Source: Leptospiraceae bacterium (GTDB lineage: Bacteria; Spirochaetota; Leptospiria; Leptospirales; Leptospiraceae). From it: 64,000 nucleotides of DNA. Shown piece after piece: positions 56,513 through 64,000 of the stretch (position 1 is its first letter; every line of letters starts with the position of its first letter). A program made the translations under genes and the position numbers. The stretch lies in contig JABTUZ010000001.1 in assembly GCA_015075105.1 (NCBI GenBank), positions 1,375,001 through 1,439,000 on the forward strand, in the 5' to 3' direction. The notes below the pieces were generated by a model that was not told the DNA's origin, made no database searches, and worked only from the letters and a program-made list of their open reading frames with translations.

Positions 56513-57717
56513 GGATTAGCTAAAATTCTTTTTTCCCTCAATTCTTTTCCTCTTTCTGCTCCTGCCCAAATCGCCAAAATACTTATCCAGAATAGATAAT
56601 TCACATAAAGGGGAGCAGCCAAAAGATAGAGAAGCAAAATTATTCCCGCTGTATATTTCTTTCCAATTGCACAAAAAATCATTATAAATACAAAAAGTAA
56701 TCCAATTAAACCTCTTTCGACCAAGGCAACAAAAAATCCCGCAGAGAAGGGCTTTCCTCCAAAAGTATTCTGGAAATCCACACCATGGCCAAAATAGAAA
56801 TCAGGTTGAGTCGCCTTTTCTAATACAACTAAAGCACCTCGTATTCTATCTTCTCTATCTCCAAATGAAGTCAGATTCAATATTTCCATTTGTTTCATAT
56901 TCTCATATTCGAAAATACAAAATAATGAGAAAATGGTAAGCATCAAATAAAACACAAAACGAAAATTATTTCCAGTAAAAGCTAAAACACTTATTGGGAT
57001 TAAAGATAAAAAGAAAGTTGAAGAAAAAGTGACTGTACCAGCCAATAAATTCATCAGTACCCATAGCTTTTTATTCCGAAATTTACCGATATAACAAGCT
57101 ATAAGCAAATTCATTGTAAAATAAAATCCTGCATATTGTGGCTCAACAAAAAATCCATAAACTCTTGTTATTATTGACGATCCATAGATTTTATTTAGAG
57201 TAATGCCCATCAGATGAAACTTAAAGTTATTTGGACTGAGATCAAGTAAGGACTCCAAGTTGAATATATCGGTATTGATCGATGTAAACTGATTCAGGAA
57301 AAATAAAGATAAAAACACAAATGAAGCGATGTAGCCTAATTTCACCCACATCTTTAAGAATAAATCCTGGTATACTTTTTCCAGTTTCAACAGCCTAAAA
57401 AACAAAGCATAAACCAAAATGATTGATAGATAGGATAAAATATTTTGAACTTTACTTTTCCATAAAAACTCTATGCAAAAATTCCCTAAGACAAAAAACA
57501 AAATCAAAATATCTATATAATGAAATCTTTTATTGCCCAAAGCCAGGAAAACCAATGCCAAGATTCCTAAATATAACCTTGTAAATGAGTTTACGAATTT
57601 TAATCTTTCAAATAACATCGGGGAGCCCACTAAAGTTAACGCAAGCACAAGCAACAAAGAAATAATCATAAAGAATTTCCTTGTCGAAATAGTTATTGAA
57701 AATGGATTGGCAAACAA
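56509..57717 (-). CDS. O-antigen polymerase/ligase-like membrane protein
   Basis: The 402-residue protein has about ten to eleven transmembrane helices. A periplasmic loop follows the middle helices and includes GHGVDFQNTFGGKPFSAGFFVALVERGLIGLLFVFIMIF, resembling the Wzy/WaaL-type pattern. It may polymerise repeat units. A Wzx flippase is not visible in this window, while an ABC exporter is; see findings. The stop overlaps the next start by 4 nt. Confidence 0.7.
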   Translation of the reverse strand: MFANPFSITISTRKFFMIISLLLVLALTLVGSPMLFERLKFVNSFTRLYLGILALVFLALGNKRFHYIDILILFFVLGNFCIEFLWKSKVQNILSYLSIILVYALFFRLLKLEKVYQDLFLKMWVKLGYIASFVFLSLFFLNQFTSINTDIFNLESLLDLSPNNFKFHLMGITLNKIYGSSIITRVYGFFVEPQYAGFYFTMNLLIACYIGKFRNKKLWVLMNLLAGTVTFSSTFFLSLIPISVLAFTGNNFRFVFYLMLTIFSLFCIFEYENMKQMEILNLTSFGDREDRIRGALVVLEKATQPDFYFGHGVDFQNTFGGKPFSAGFFVALVERGLIGLLFVFIMIFCAIGKKYTAGIILLLYLLAAPLYVNYLFWISILAIWAGAERGKELREKRILANP

Positions 57718-57779
57718 AACTAACTCCTTTTTAATCTTCCATATTAAATTCTGAATCGGGAATTATTAAACATTATTCA

Positions 57780-57800
57780 TTTATTAAATGATTTAATAAA
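57780..57800. repeat. AT-rich palindrome upstream of the Wzy-like gene
   Basis: TTTATTAAA and TTTAATAAA form a perfect 9-bp dyad with a 3-nt loop within the 203-nt gap between the CgeB-like and Wzy-like genes. No T-run follows on the minus strand. It could be an operator or a chance feature of AT-rich sequence. I see no other clear site in this gap. Confidence 0.35.
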
Positions 57801-57920
57801 GCATTCATGATTTGTCATAATAAAATTTAGTATTGAAAATCCTGGTGTATCCAGTTCATTTTTCTCTTCAAAAAGACTATATTTTGTTTTTGTGATTAAA
57901 TTCAAAAAAATGAATATTTC

Positions 57921-58937
57921 TTAGCCGCTAACTATCCGTAGAACTTCTTTTACTCTTGCATCGAAACTATGCTCCTCATTGACCTTTTTCAATCCCTTTT
58001 GGACGATGGACTTTCTCAAGTCCTCATTTTTCAGATAGAAATCAATTAGACCAGGAATTTCTTCCGGTTTCCTGAAATAAACAATTTCTTTTTTGTCTTC
58101 AAAAATCGATGAAAAGCCATCACGGAAATCACAAATTTGAAAGCCCCCACATGCAATAATTTCCAGCATTCTCTGATTGATGCCGTCAATCTTGCTATGA
58201 TTGTGGTTCAGATTCAAACAAATTTTTGCAGATCTGTAAAGACTTGCCGCTTCAGAATTTGGAAGATTGATTCCTTTTAATGAATTTGGATACATTTGAA
58301 AAAACTTTTCTAGAGGCGATTTCTCCCAACCTGGACCCCAGATGGAAATATCGAGTTTTTCGTTTTTCAGGTGAATAAACAATTCCTCCCTTGGAGGAAA
58401 ATACGATGCCACAAAAGCAAGGTCTGTAACATATTTTGGATTTACTTCTCCCGGAAAATAACTTGCGGGATTGAATGCGCAAGGCAACCAGTGAACATGT
58501 CGAACCCCAAGTTTTTGAATTTTAGGGATATAATAGCTATCAAAAATAAAAAAGAAATCGTAATATTTGTAAAGATTTTGATTTGCATCTTTGTTAAAAG
58601 GATCATCTACCCACCAGTTTGCAAGCAAAGGAACATGTTTTTTTATATCGGCAAGAATTTCTTCCTGGATATCTCCTCCTTTTAAAATAAAAACCATATC
58701 ATAATTATTTCTTTTTACTAATTGAATAATTTTTCTTCTGATATTAAAAATACGAGAATATAAAGCATCGAATACCCGAATTTTCCTTCTAAGGAAATTG
58801 CACCCCCTGAAAAAAACATTCCGCGATTCTTCTTTGTAAAAGAAAATATCTGCATCGGCGACCTTTTGAAAAGCTTCATAAGTCCCTTCAACCCAACGGC
58901 CATGCCAATTTTTTTCTCCAATAACCAGAATTTTCAA
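57921..58937 (-). CDS. CgeB-like glycosyltransferase
   Basis: The 338-residue protein has the CgeB/Glyco_trans_1_2 pattern: DMVFILKGGDIQEEILADIKK, LANWWVDDPFNKDANQNLYKYYDFFFIFDSYYI, and a C-terminal donor-binding half (LNLNHNHSKIDGINQRMLEIIACGGFQICDFRDGF). Such enzymes decorate polysaccharides or proteins; donor unknown. It overlaps the SDR gene by 4 nt. The 203-nt gap downstream, before the Wzy-like gene, holds a palindrome. Confidence 0.82.
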   Translation of the reverse strand: MKILVIGEKNWHGRWVEGTYEAFQKVADADIFFYKEESRNVFFRGCNFLRRKIRVFDALYSRIFNIRRKIIQLVKRNNYDMVFILKGGDIQEEILADIKKHVPLLANWWVDDPFNKDANQNLYKYYDFFFIFDSYYIPKIQKLGVRHVHWLPCAFNPASYFPGEVNPKYVTDLAFVASYFPPREELFIHLKNEKLDISIWGPGWEKSPLEKFFQMYPNSLKGINLPNSEAASLYRSAKICLNLNHNHSKIDGINQRMLEIIACGGFQICDFRDGFSSIFEDKKEIVYFRKPEEIPGLIDFYLKNEDLRKSIVQKGLKKVNEEHSFDARVKEVLRIVSG

Positions 58938-59833
58938 GAGGATCTGGTTTCCTTTAAATACCTTGCTCCTTCCCGAATTCCCACAGGATGGAACTCTAGC
59001 AAAGTTCGAATTTTTGAAATATCGTATGATGTATCTCTGGGTCTTTTTGCAATCGTTGGAAATGCATCGCTACCAACAGGGGATAACAAATCCGAGTTGA
59101 ATCCAAATTCCTCAGCAATTACTTTTCCAAAATCATAAAAAGTGGTCTTTTCTGAACCTGCTACATTAAAACTCTGACCGGGAAAAGAAAGAGACTTCCA
59201 GCATACATTCGCGCAATCTCTATCCAACAAAGGCATGGTAACTGTATCGTTTACCAATTTCATGGGTTCATTATTTGAAAGCTTTTTTATGATCCAGCTA
59301 AAAGGATTGTCCCTTCTTCCTTCCTGTGGCCACCCATAGATCAAAATTGGGCGAATAATAATATATTGACTGGAATTTTCCCGAACATACTTTTCTGATA
59401 GAATTTTTAACTGACCGTAATAATTTACTGCCCTCTGCTCTGATTCTTCATTATAAGGTGGCGATTCGCCGTCATATACCGCATTAGAAGAAATAAATAC
59501 TAAAGTGGAATGAATTTCATTTAAACATTCCACTAAAGGAGCTAGAATATCGTAATTAATTTTTTTTGCATGAGTCTGATTTTTTTCAGCATCGTCCACA
59601 CTCCCGATTCCTGCAGTATGAAAAAGAACATCAGGCTTAAATTCTTTCACAAAACGAACCAGATCATCAGCATACTCTAGATTGATTTTTTTTGATTCAA
59701 TCGAAGCCGGCAAATTGGATATCATATCGTTCATATAAGTAACTGCAATTATTGCATCCACCGGAGCTGTAGCAATCAAAGCTTTCCCCAGTAACCCGGT
59801 TCCACCGGTGATTAAGATTCTTTTTTTTTCCAA
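58934..59833 (-). CDS. RfbD-like SDR (dTDP-4-dehydrorhamnose reductase family)
   Basis: The 299-residue protein has RILITGGTGLLGKALIATAP, FHTAGIGSVDDAEKNQTHAKKINYDILAPLVECL and catalytic YYGQLKILSEKYV (YxxxK). It matches the RmlD family, which reduces the 4-keto group of NDP-6-deoxy sugars. No rmlA, rmlB or rmlC partner is adjacent in this window, so its substrate may be another keto sugar. A 213-nt gap on its upstream side shows no clear promoter or repeat. Confidence 0.8.
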   Translation of the reverse strand: MEKKRILITGGTGLLGKALIATAPVDAIIAVTYMNDMISNLPASIESKKINLEYADDLVRFVKEFKPDVLFHTAGIGSVDDAEKNQTHAKKINYDILAPLVECLNEIHSTLVFISSNAVYDGESPPYNEESEQRAVNYYGQLKILSEKYVRENSSQYIIIRPILIYGWPQEGRRDNPFSWIIKKLSNNEPMKLVNDTVTMPLLDRDCANVCWKSLSFPGQSFNVAGSEKTTFYDFGKVIAEEFGFNSDLLSPVGSDAFPTIAKRPRDTSYDISKIRTLLEFHPVGIREGARYLKETRSS

Positions 59834-60046
59834 TGAATATTCCCTTGAATTTTAAAACCCATAAGCACCTATAATGAATTCGAGTAATAGCTTTTTCACT
59901 AGTAATAAGAGGCAATACCCCTTAGGAATGTAATTGCTAAAATTATTTTTCTTAACCCGTCTAAAAATATTATAATTTTGGAATTTTACTCCAGCGATTG
60001 GCTTACAAAAATTAGAATTCAAGAATATTTTTATTAAAATACTATA

Positions 60047-60805
60047 TCAAAAAATTAAGCTATCTGAATCTAAAAGATATGCAGTTGCATCGTAACTTTC
60101 GCCTATTATTTGATACCCATGTTTGTTCAAATGTTTGCACAACTGAATAAACTGAGTTTTACTCATTACCTGATTGCGAATTCCATGCTCAAATCTTATT
60201 ATTTTAGGTTTTATTTTATTAAAATCTATAGACATCAATATTTCATAGTCGTAGCCTTCAGTATCCAATAAAAGTAGGTCAAGATTTTTAATTGAATTGG
60301 CTTTTATAAATTCAAAAAACGATACACACGAAACCTTAATTTCCTCCATATAGTCATCGTTTGGAATAAGAGTAGTTTTTTTCCAATGCGAAGAGTTAAA
60401 AGAGGCTATCCCTTTGGCAAAATCAGAAACCTTATTTTCATATTCTGGTTTAACTCTATACAAAGTCGCTTCTTTTTTTGATTGATGTATAGCAAGATTA
60501 AAAGGTAAAATATTAGGGCATCTCTTATAATTCTTAACTAATTTTTCAAAAATATCAGGCAATGGCTCAATTACAAAACCTGAAACGACATCTTTATTTT
60601 CTATATTAAATTGATAGATAGGATCGTTCATAATCCCGTCATTAGCACCTATCTGAATAAAGGTCAGTGTTTTATGAACTTCAAGGTGACGATATAGAAA
60701 ACTCTCAAAATCAAAAATAGAGTAAGGTCCGATTTTGAACAATTTGAGTCTGAACTTTCGCAAAATTTTCAGCATTATTTTTTTTATTAAACCAAGTCTA
60801 TTCAT
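60047..60805 (-). CDS. FkbM-family methyltransferase
   Basis: The 252-residue protein has the FkbM pattern: TLTFIQIGANDGIMNDPIYQFNIENKDVVSGFVIEPLPDIFEKLVKNYKRCPNI for SAM binding, and LDLLLLDTEGYDYEILMSIDFNKIKPKIIRFEH downstream. Members O-methylate sugars or lipids. It probably methylates a hydroxyl of the O-antigen; target unknown. The 46-nt gap upstream has no notable signal. Confidence 0.88.
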   Translation of the reverse strand: MNRLGLIKKIMLKILRKFRLKLFKIGPYSIFDFESFLYRHLEVHKTLTFIQIGANDGIMNDPIYQFNIENKDVVSGFVIEPLPDIFEKLVKNYKRCPNILPFNLAIHQSKKEATLYRVKPEYENKVSDFAKGIASFNSSHWKKTTLIPNDDYMEEIKVSCVSFFEFIKANSIKNLDLLLLDTEGYDYEILMSIDFNKIKPKIIRFEHGIRNQVMSKTQFIQLCKHLNKHGYQIIGESYDATAYLLDSDSLIF

Positions 60806-60851
60806 TTTGTTTCTCTTATCTTTTTTAGATTTTTAATCTTCACTGAATGAT

Positions 60852-61538
60852 TTACCAGCACACAGAATAACTCCCTATTGTCAGGAAGAATTTTGATAGA
60901 AAAATTGAAGTTACAAGAATCGGTAATGTGATTAAACATCCTGTTAAAATAAGTACAAATTTATTTCTTACTCCGATATTATTATTCACATAGACACTAA
61001 ATAATGTTGCAATCGTTTCAATCGCAGAAAGACATTTTTCACTCGACGTTGTATGAAAAAAAAAGCGGGAAAAAGTCTGCTTCAATCCAAAACTGGTAAA
61101 ACGTCTAAAATCATGTGGTTGTTCATGTTCTTTATATACAAACGGAACAGATACTACGAAGATTCCGCCTGTTTTTAATACGCGATTGCATTCTGCTAAC
61201 AGTGAATCCAGATTCTCTACATGTTCAAGAACCTGTGTGCAAAGGATTCCATCAAACTGTCTATCTTTATATGGAATATTGACACCATCAAAAAACTTAT
61301 CAGGTTTTTTTAAGTCTTCAGATCTTCCACTCACCTCAACATCAATTCCTGTATAACTGGCATGGTTAAAACTTGATGCAAATGGTTTAAGTCCACAACC
61401 GACATCGAGCCATTTTGAATTTTTCTTCACGCATTCGGAAAGAATTTTTCGTGTAGAAATATCCATTCTTCTGTCCAATAACCATACAGGAGAAATTGCA
61501 TTTCTTATAACCTTCCGAATTGTTTTCAATATTTTCAC
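60852..61538 (-). CDS. Class I SAM-dependent methyltransferase with C-terminal membrane segment
   Basis: The 228-residue protein shows WLDVGCGLKPFASSFNHASYTGIDVEV, DGILCTQVLEHVENLDSLLAECNRVLKTGG and the Methyltransf_11 fold. The last ~40 residues are hydrophobic (FVLILTGCLITLPILVTSIFLSKFFLT) and may anchor it to the membrane, suiting a lipid-linked sugar substrate. It overlaps the upstream GT4 gene by 4 nt. Confidence 0.85.
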   Translation of the reverse strand: MKILKTIRKVIRNAISPVWLLDRRMDISTRKILSECVKKNSKWLDVGCGLKPFASSFNHASYTGIDVEVSGRSEDLKKPDKFFDGVNIPYKDRQFDGILCTQVLEHVENLDSLLAECNRVLKTGGIFVVSVPFVYKEHEQPHDFRRFTSFGLKQTFSRFFFHTTSSEKCLSAIETIATLFSVYVNNNIGVRNKFVLILTGCLITLPILVTSIFLSKFFLTIGSYSVCW

Positions 61539-62746
61539 TTTATTAAATCTCTATAACTTATTGCCATTTTATTAGCAGTAAATCTTTCTTCAAACACCAT
61601 TCTTCCATTTTTGCTCAGTTCTGTTGCTAAAGAAGAATCTCTGAAAATTTTACAGATTGTGCGACCAAATGTTTCCGGATCACTCTTTGAACAAACAAAA
61701 CCTGCATTGCTTCCAGAAAGTACCTCAGGCATTCCACCAACATCGGTTGTGACAACCGGAACACCGAAAGCCATTGCTTCTATTATTGTTAAACCAAATG
61801 ATTCATATTCCTGTGATGGAACAACAATTACACTTGCATTGGCAATCAAAAAAGCAGTATCCGGTGTAAAGTCATTTAGCATAACATTGTTTTCAAGCGA
61901 GAGTCGTTTAACTTCATCAGCAACAATCTGTTTTTCAATAGGTTTACCGTAGCCGTAGATTTTTAAAACAACATCCGGAAAATCTTTAACCACAAATTGA
62001 AAAGCCTGTAAAAGAAAAGTATGCCCTTTTCTTTGTTCATAAGTCGCAAGCATTAAACAATATTTTTGTCCTGTTTGTTGAATCTTTTCTTTGCAATCAA
62101 TATATTCTATTTTTTCTGCCGGATCCTCAATACCATTATAAATGTAATACAATTTGTTACAACCACGGAAGGCTTTCCGGTTATTTAAAGATCCAAGACA
62201 ATTCTTCGATACACTCACTAATTTCGAACACGACCATAAAACAGCAAGATCAATAAAATATTCAGGTACCCAAAAATACCAGGATGGTTTCACTGCAGAG
62301 TTGTGAAAATTAAATATTACAAGAGACTGTTTCCTCGATAGTCTCCATGCGATCGCCGCACACCGACAAAGCAAACTTGCAGGGTAACCTCCATTCACAA
62401 CTATCAGACGATCGTAGAAGCTCTTACGAAAAAATAAAGTCAGAGTAATTACATACCAAGGAAAAAGTATCGGATATTGCAATACAATAAAAGCCAACAT
62501 AAAGAGTTTACGAATTATATTTAACTGACTATTACCTTGCACAATCTTACTGATAAACACCCTACTATATGTTTTGATCTTTATGGGACGAACTATTTTT
62601 TCTACAATAGTTTCAAGACCTGGATGATTATCATTACAGACAAGAGTCAGCTCATCTTCTTTGTCCGGCCAAGCGTTAAATAGATTTATTAAGAAAGTAT
62701 CTAATCCGCCTTTGTAAGAATTTTCTGTAAAAAAACAAATATTCAA
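61535..62746 (-). CDS. Family 4 glycosyltransferase
   Basis: The 403-residue GT-B enzyme has MNICFFTENSYKGGLDTFLINLFNAW at the N-terminus. Its C-terminal donor domain has CLMLATYEQRKGHTFLLQAFQFV, LKIYGYGKPIE and VVPSQEYESFGLTIIEAMAFGVPVVTTDVGGMPEVL (E-x7-E). It is a retaining transferase with unknown donor, coupled by 4-nt overlaps to methyltransferase genes on both sides. Confidence 0.9.
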   Translation of the reverse strand: MNICFFTENSYKGGLDTFLINLFNAWPDKEDELTLVCNDNHPGLETIVEKIVRPIKIKTYSRVFISKIVQGNSQLNIIRKLFMLAFIVLQYPILFPWYVITLTLFFRKSFYDRLIVVNGGYPASLLCRCAAIAWRLSRKQSLVIFNFHNSAVKPSWYFWVPEYFIDLAVLWSCSKLVSVSKNCLGSLNNRKAFRGCNKLYYIYNGIEDPAEKIEYIDCKEKIQQTGQKYCLMLATYEQRKGHTFLLQAFQFVVKDFPDVVLKIYGYGKPIEKQIVADEVKRLSLENNVMLNDFTPDTAFLIANASVIVVPSQEYESFGLTIIEAMAFGVPVVTTDVGGMPEVLSGSNAGFVCSKSDPETFGRTICKIFRDSSLATELSKNGRMVFEERFTANKMAISYRDLIK

Positions 62747-63537
62747 TGTTTGTATATTTTTCGAAGGTTTGGTAATACACTTTCGACCTGCTCTTTAGTC
62801 CATAAAGAAATAGTCATAGGTGGATGTGGATCAACATAATCATCTATTTCCCAGAGAGGGTCTTTTGGAAAATTGAATGGTGGCAGAGTAAGGTTAAGAG
62901 ATCTCCAATCCCCTGTATGTATATCTTTATTTACATGATTATTATCTGTTACGCAATTTGTAGTTAGGATATATTTTATTTTTGATTCTGTAAACTTCTC
63001 AAGAGCCAGATAAATATCCAAATTAGAAAGATGATACAATACTGCGCGACATATCCATAAATCAGCAATCGGAAATGTGTCTCTGGTAATATCGAATTTT
63101 ATAAAATTTACATTTTGATTACTAAATTTTTTATTATTTTTCTCAACAATAGCACTTACGATATCCCCGCCCAGATAATTGAAGCCACCTTTTTTTAAAA
63201 TATGCTGCATCCAGTTCAGATCTCCGCAGGGAGCGTCAAAAACTGAATTTATTCCGAATTTAAAAAACATATTTGGTAATTGCTCACGTAATTTTTCAGT
63301 CTGCTCAAGAGTTGAACCGATACCGGATAAACTCTCATGATTCCCCCAATAGTTAATTTTCCATATACTTGTAAAAATAACTTCCTTTGATGCAGATTTA
63401 AACAAAATCTTTTCATGATAAAATCGTATTAGAATATACTTTATTCTAGAAGGAATACTTAATAGAAACTTAGGATCAATTAATTTTTTTAGGATTCTTT
63501 TCATATTGTAATTTTCTTTTTTGATTTTATTATTCAT
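62743..63537 (-). CDS. Class I SAM-dependent methyltransferase
   Basis: The 264-residue protein has a SAM-binding core SVFDAPCGDLNWMQHILKKGGFNYLGGDIVSAIVEKN, then IADLWICRAVLYHLSNLDIYLALEKF and ILTTNCV. The DAPCGDxxWM pattern is seen in polysaccharide-locus methyltransferases. The target is unknown. The start could be ATG 63537 or an internal ATG (MKRILKK). It is 4 nt downstream of the partial gene at the window edge. Confidence 0.82.
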   Translation of the reverse strand: MNNKIKKENYNMKRILKKLIDPKFLLSIPSRIKYILIRFYHEKILFKSASKEVIFTSIWKINYWGNHESLSGIGSTLEQTEKLREQLPNMFFKFGINSVFDAPCGDLNWMQHILKKGGFNYLGGDIVSAIVEKNNKKFSNQNVNFIKFDITRDTFPIADLWICRAVLYHLSNLDIYLALEKFTESKIKYILTTNCVTDNNHVNKDIHTGDWRSLNLTLPPFNFPKDPLWEIDDYVDPHPPMTISLWTKEQVESVLPNLRKIYKH

Positions 63538-63541
63538 ATTT

Positions 63542-64000
63542 TTATATTAATACTTCCTGTTCAATGATCTCTGAATTTGTTCTTCCTTCACCAAATGAAG
63601 TCAAAAACTCATTCAGATAATGAAAATATTTATTTCTATCCACTAAAGGATAAGTTTTTGGAATACATTCTAAATGATTAATACTCAACAAAGGCTGACC
63701 AAGAAGTTCAGATATATTTTTCATAAAATTCATAAGCCAAATATCTTGTTTTGACTCATCAGAATAAATGTAATAAATCGGTTTTTTATATATTACAGCA
63801 TAAGAAACTGCAGTGCTTTGCTCTGTAATTACAAGATTTGCATTTTCAATAAGTTCCCTGGTTCGTCCATAATAAACTTCACGACCGCCAAATACTTCCG
63901 AAGGTGAGGTAAAAGCACTTTTGTAATGCGCAGCAATGACCACCCTTGCATTGAACAAGAATTCAAGCCTATCAAAAAACCTACAAAGAGCCGGATACCA
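63542..64000 (-). CDS. Surface-carbohydrate biosynthesis protein, 5' end outside window
   Basis: The frame is open to the window edge, so only the C-terminal ~152 residues are visible. The segment VVIAAHYKSAF...GREVYYGRTRELIENANLVITEQSTAVSYAVIYKKPIYYIYSDESKQD looks like the donor-site end of GT-B enzymes of the CDP-glycerol glycerophosphotransferase/surface-carbohydrate group. Function is tentative without the N-terminus. Confidence 0.6.
   Translation of the reverse strand, partial: WYPALCRFFDRLEFLFNARVVIAAHYKSAFTSPSEVFGGREVYYGRTRELIENANLVITEQSTAVSYAVIYKKPIYYIYSDESKQDIWLMNFMKNISELLGQPLLSINHLECIPKTYPLVDRNKYFHYLNEFLTSFGEGRTNSEIIEQEVLI

Overview
The window reads as a chromosome segment of a low-GC spirochaete, most likely Leptospira or a close, possibly uncultured, member of the Leptospiraceae. 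The reasons are the AT-rich composition, a FliN with a long Gly/Ser-rich N-terminus, leucine-rich-repeat and EF-hand-like lipoprotein genes of a kind common in that family, and a very large O-antigen (rfb-type) locus on one strand. The taxonomic call is inference from gene content; no 16S rRNA gene is present.

Region 1 (1-18.6 kb, mostly + strand) is core metabolism and envelope genes. It holds a 5'-truncated DsbA-like thioredoxin-fold protein, malate dehydrogenase with a clear terminator, a BioF-like PLP enzyme followed directly by a radical SAM protein, and the 2-oxoglutarate dehydrogenase complex in the order E2-E3-E1 (sucB-lpdA-sucA). An NfeD protein with two tandem SPFH/stomatin proteins and a TPM-domain protein follow. 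A divergent pair then appears: fliN plus a calcium-repeat lipoprotein on the - strand, and an AAA ATPase on the + strand. An exported protein and a small zinc-ribbon membrane protein, whose Shine-Dalgarno sequence lies in a hairpin, close the region.

Region 2 (18.6-27.7 kb) is mixed housekeeping. It holds a leucine-rich-repeat protein divergent from rsmE, a tRNA-Leu(GAG) whose 3' end is partly duplicated at the 3' end of rsmE, a DUF218-like protein overlapping lysS, a Cys-rich protein with two radical SAM proteins, and a convergent glutamine-dependent NAD synthetase (nadE).

Region 3 (27.8-64 kb, all - strand, many 4-8 nt overlaps) is a surface-polysaccharide locus read from high to low coordinates. 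Its parts are: methyltransferases and glycosyltransferases (60-64 kb); an SDR, a CgeB-like transferase and a Wzy-like membrane protein (56.5-59.8 kb); a UDP-L-FucNAc pathway (52-55.4 kb); an AlbA_2/ATPase protein; GT-C-like and ComEC-like metallo-beta-lactamase proteins; an FAD oxidoreductase; a WbaP-type initiating phosphoglycosyltransferase; a Wzm/Wzt exporter; a methyltransferase plus APH-like kinase pair; large glycosyltransferases; a CDP-6-deoxyhexose pathway with a C-methyltransferase; and a carbamoyltransferase/DUF5989/SxtJ trio.

The strongest points for follow-up are three. The methyltransferase-kinase pair beside Wzt looks like a split WbdD-type chain terminator, with perfect 21-bp heptad-encoding tandem repeats in the kinase tail. 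The first enzyme of the CDP-sugar pathway (rfbF) carries a single in-frame stop codon. The zinc-ribbon gene at 18.1 kb has two perfect hairpins, one of which sequesters its ribosome-binding site.
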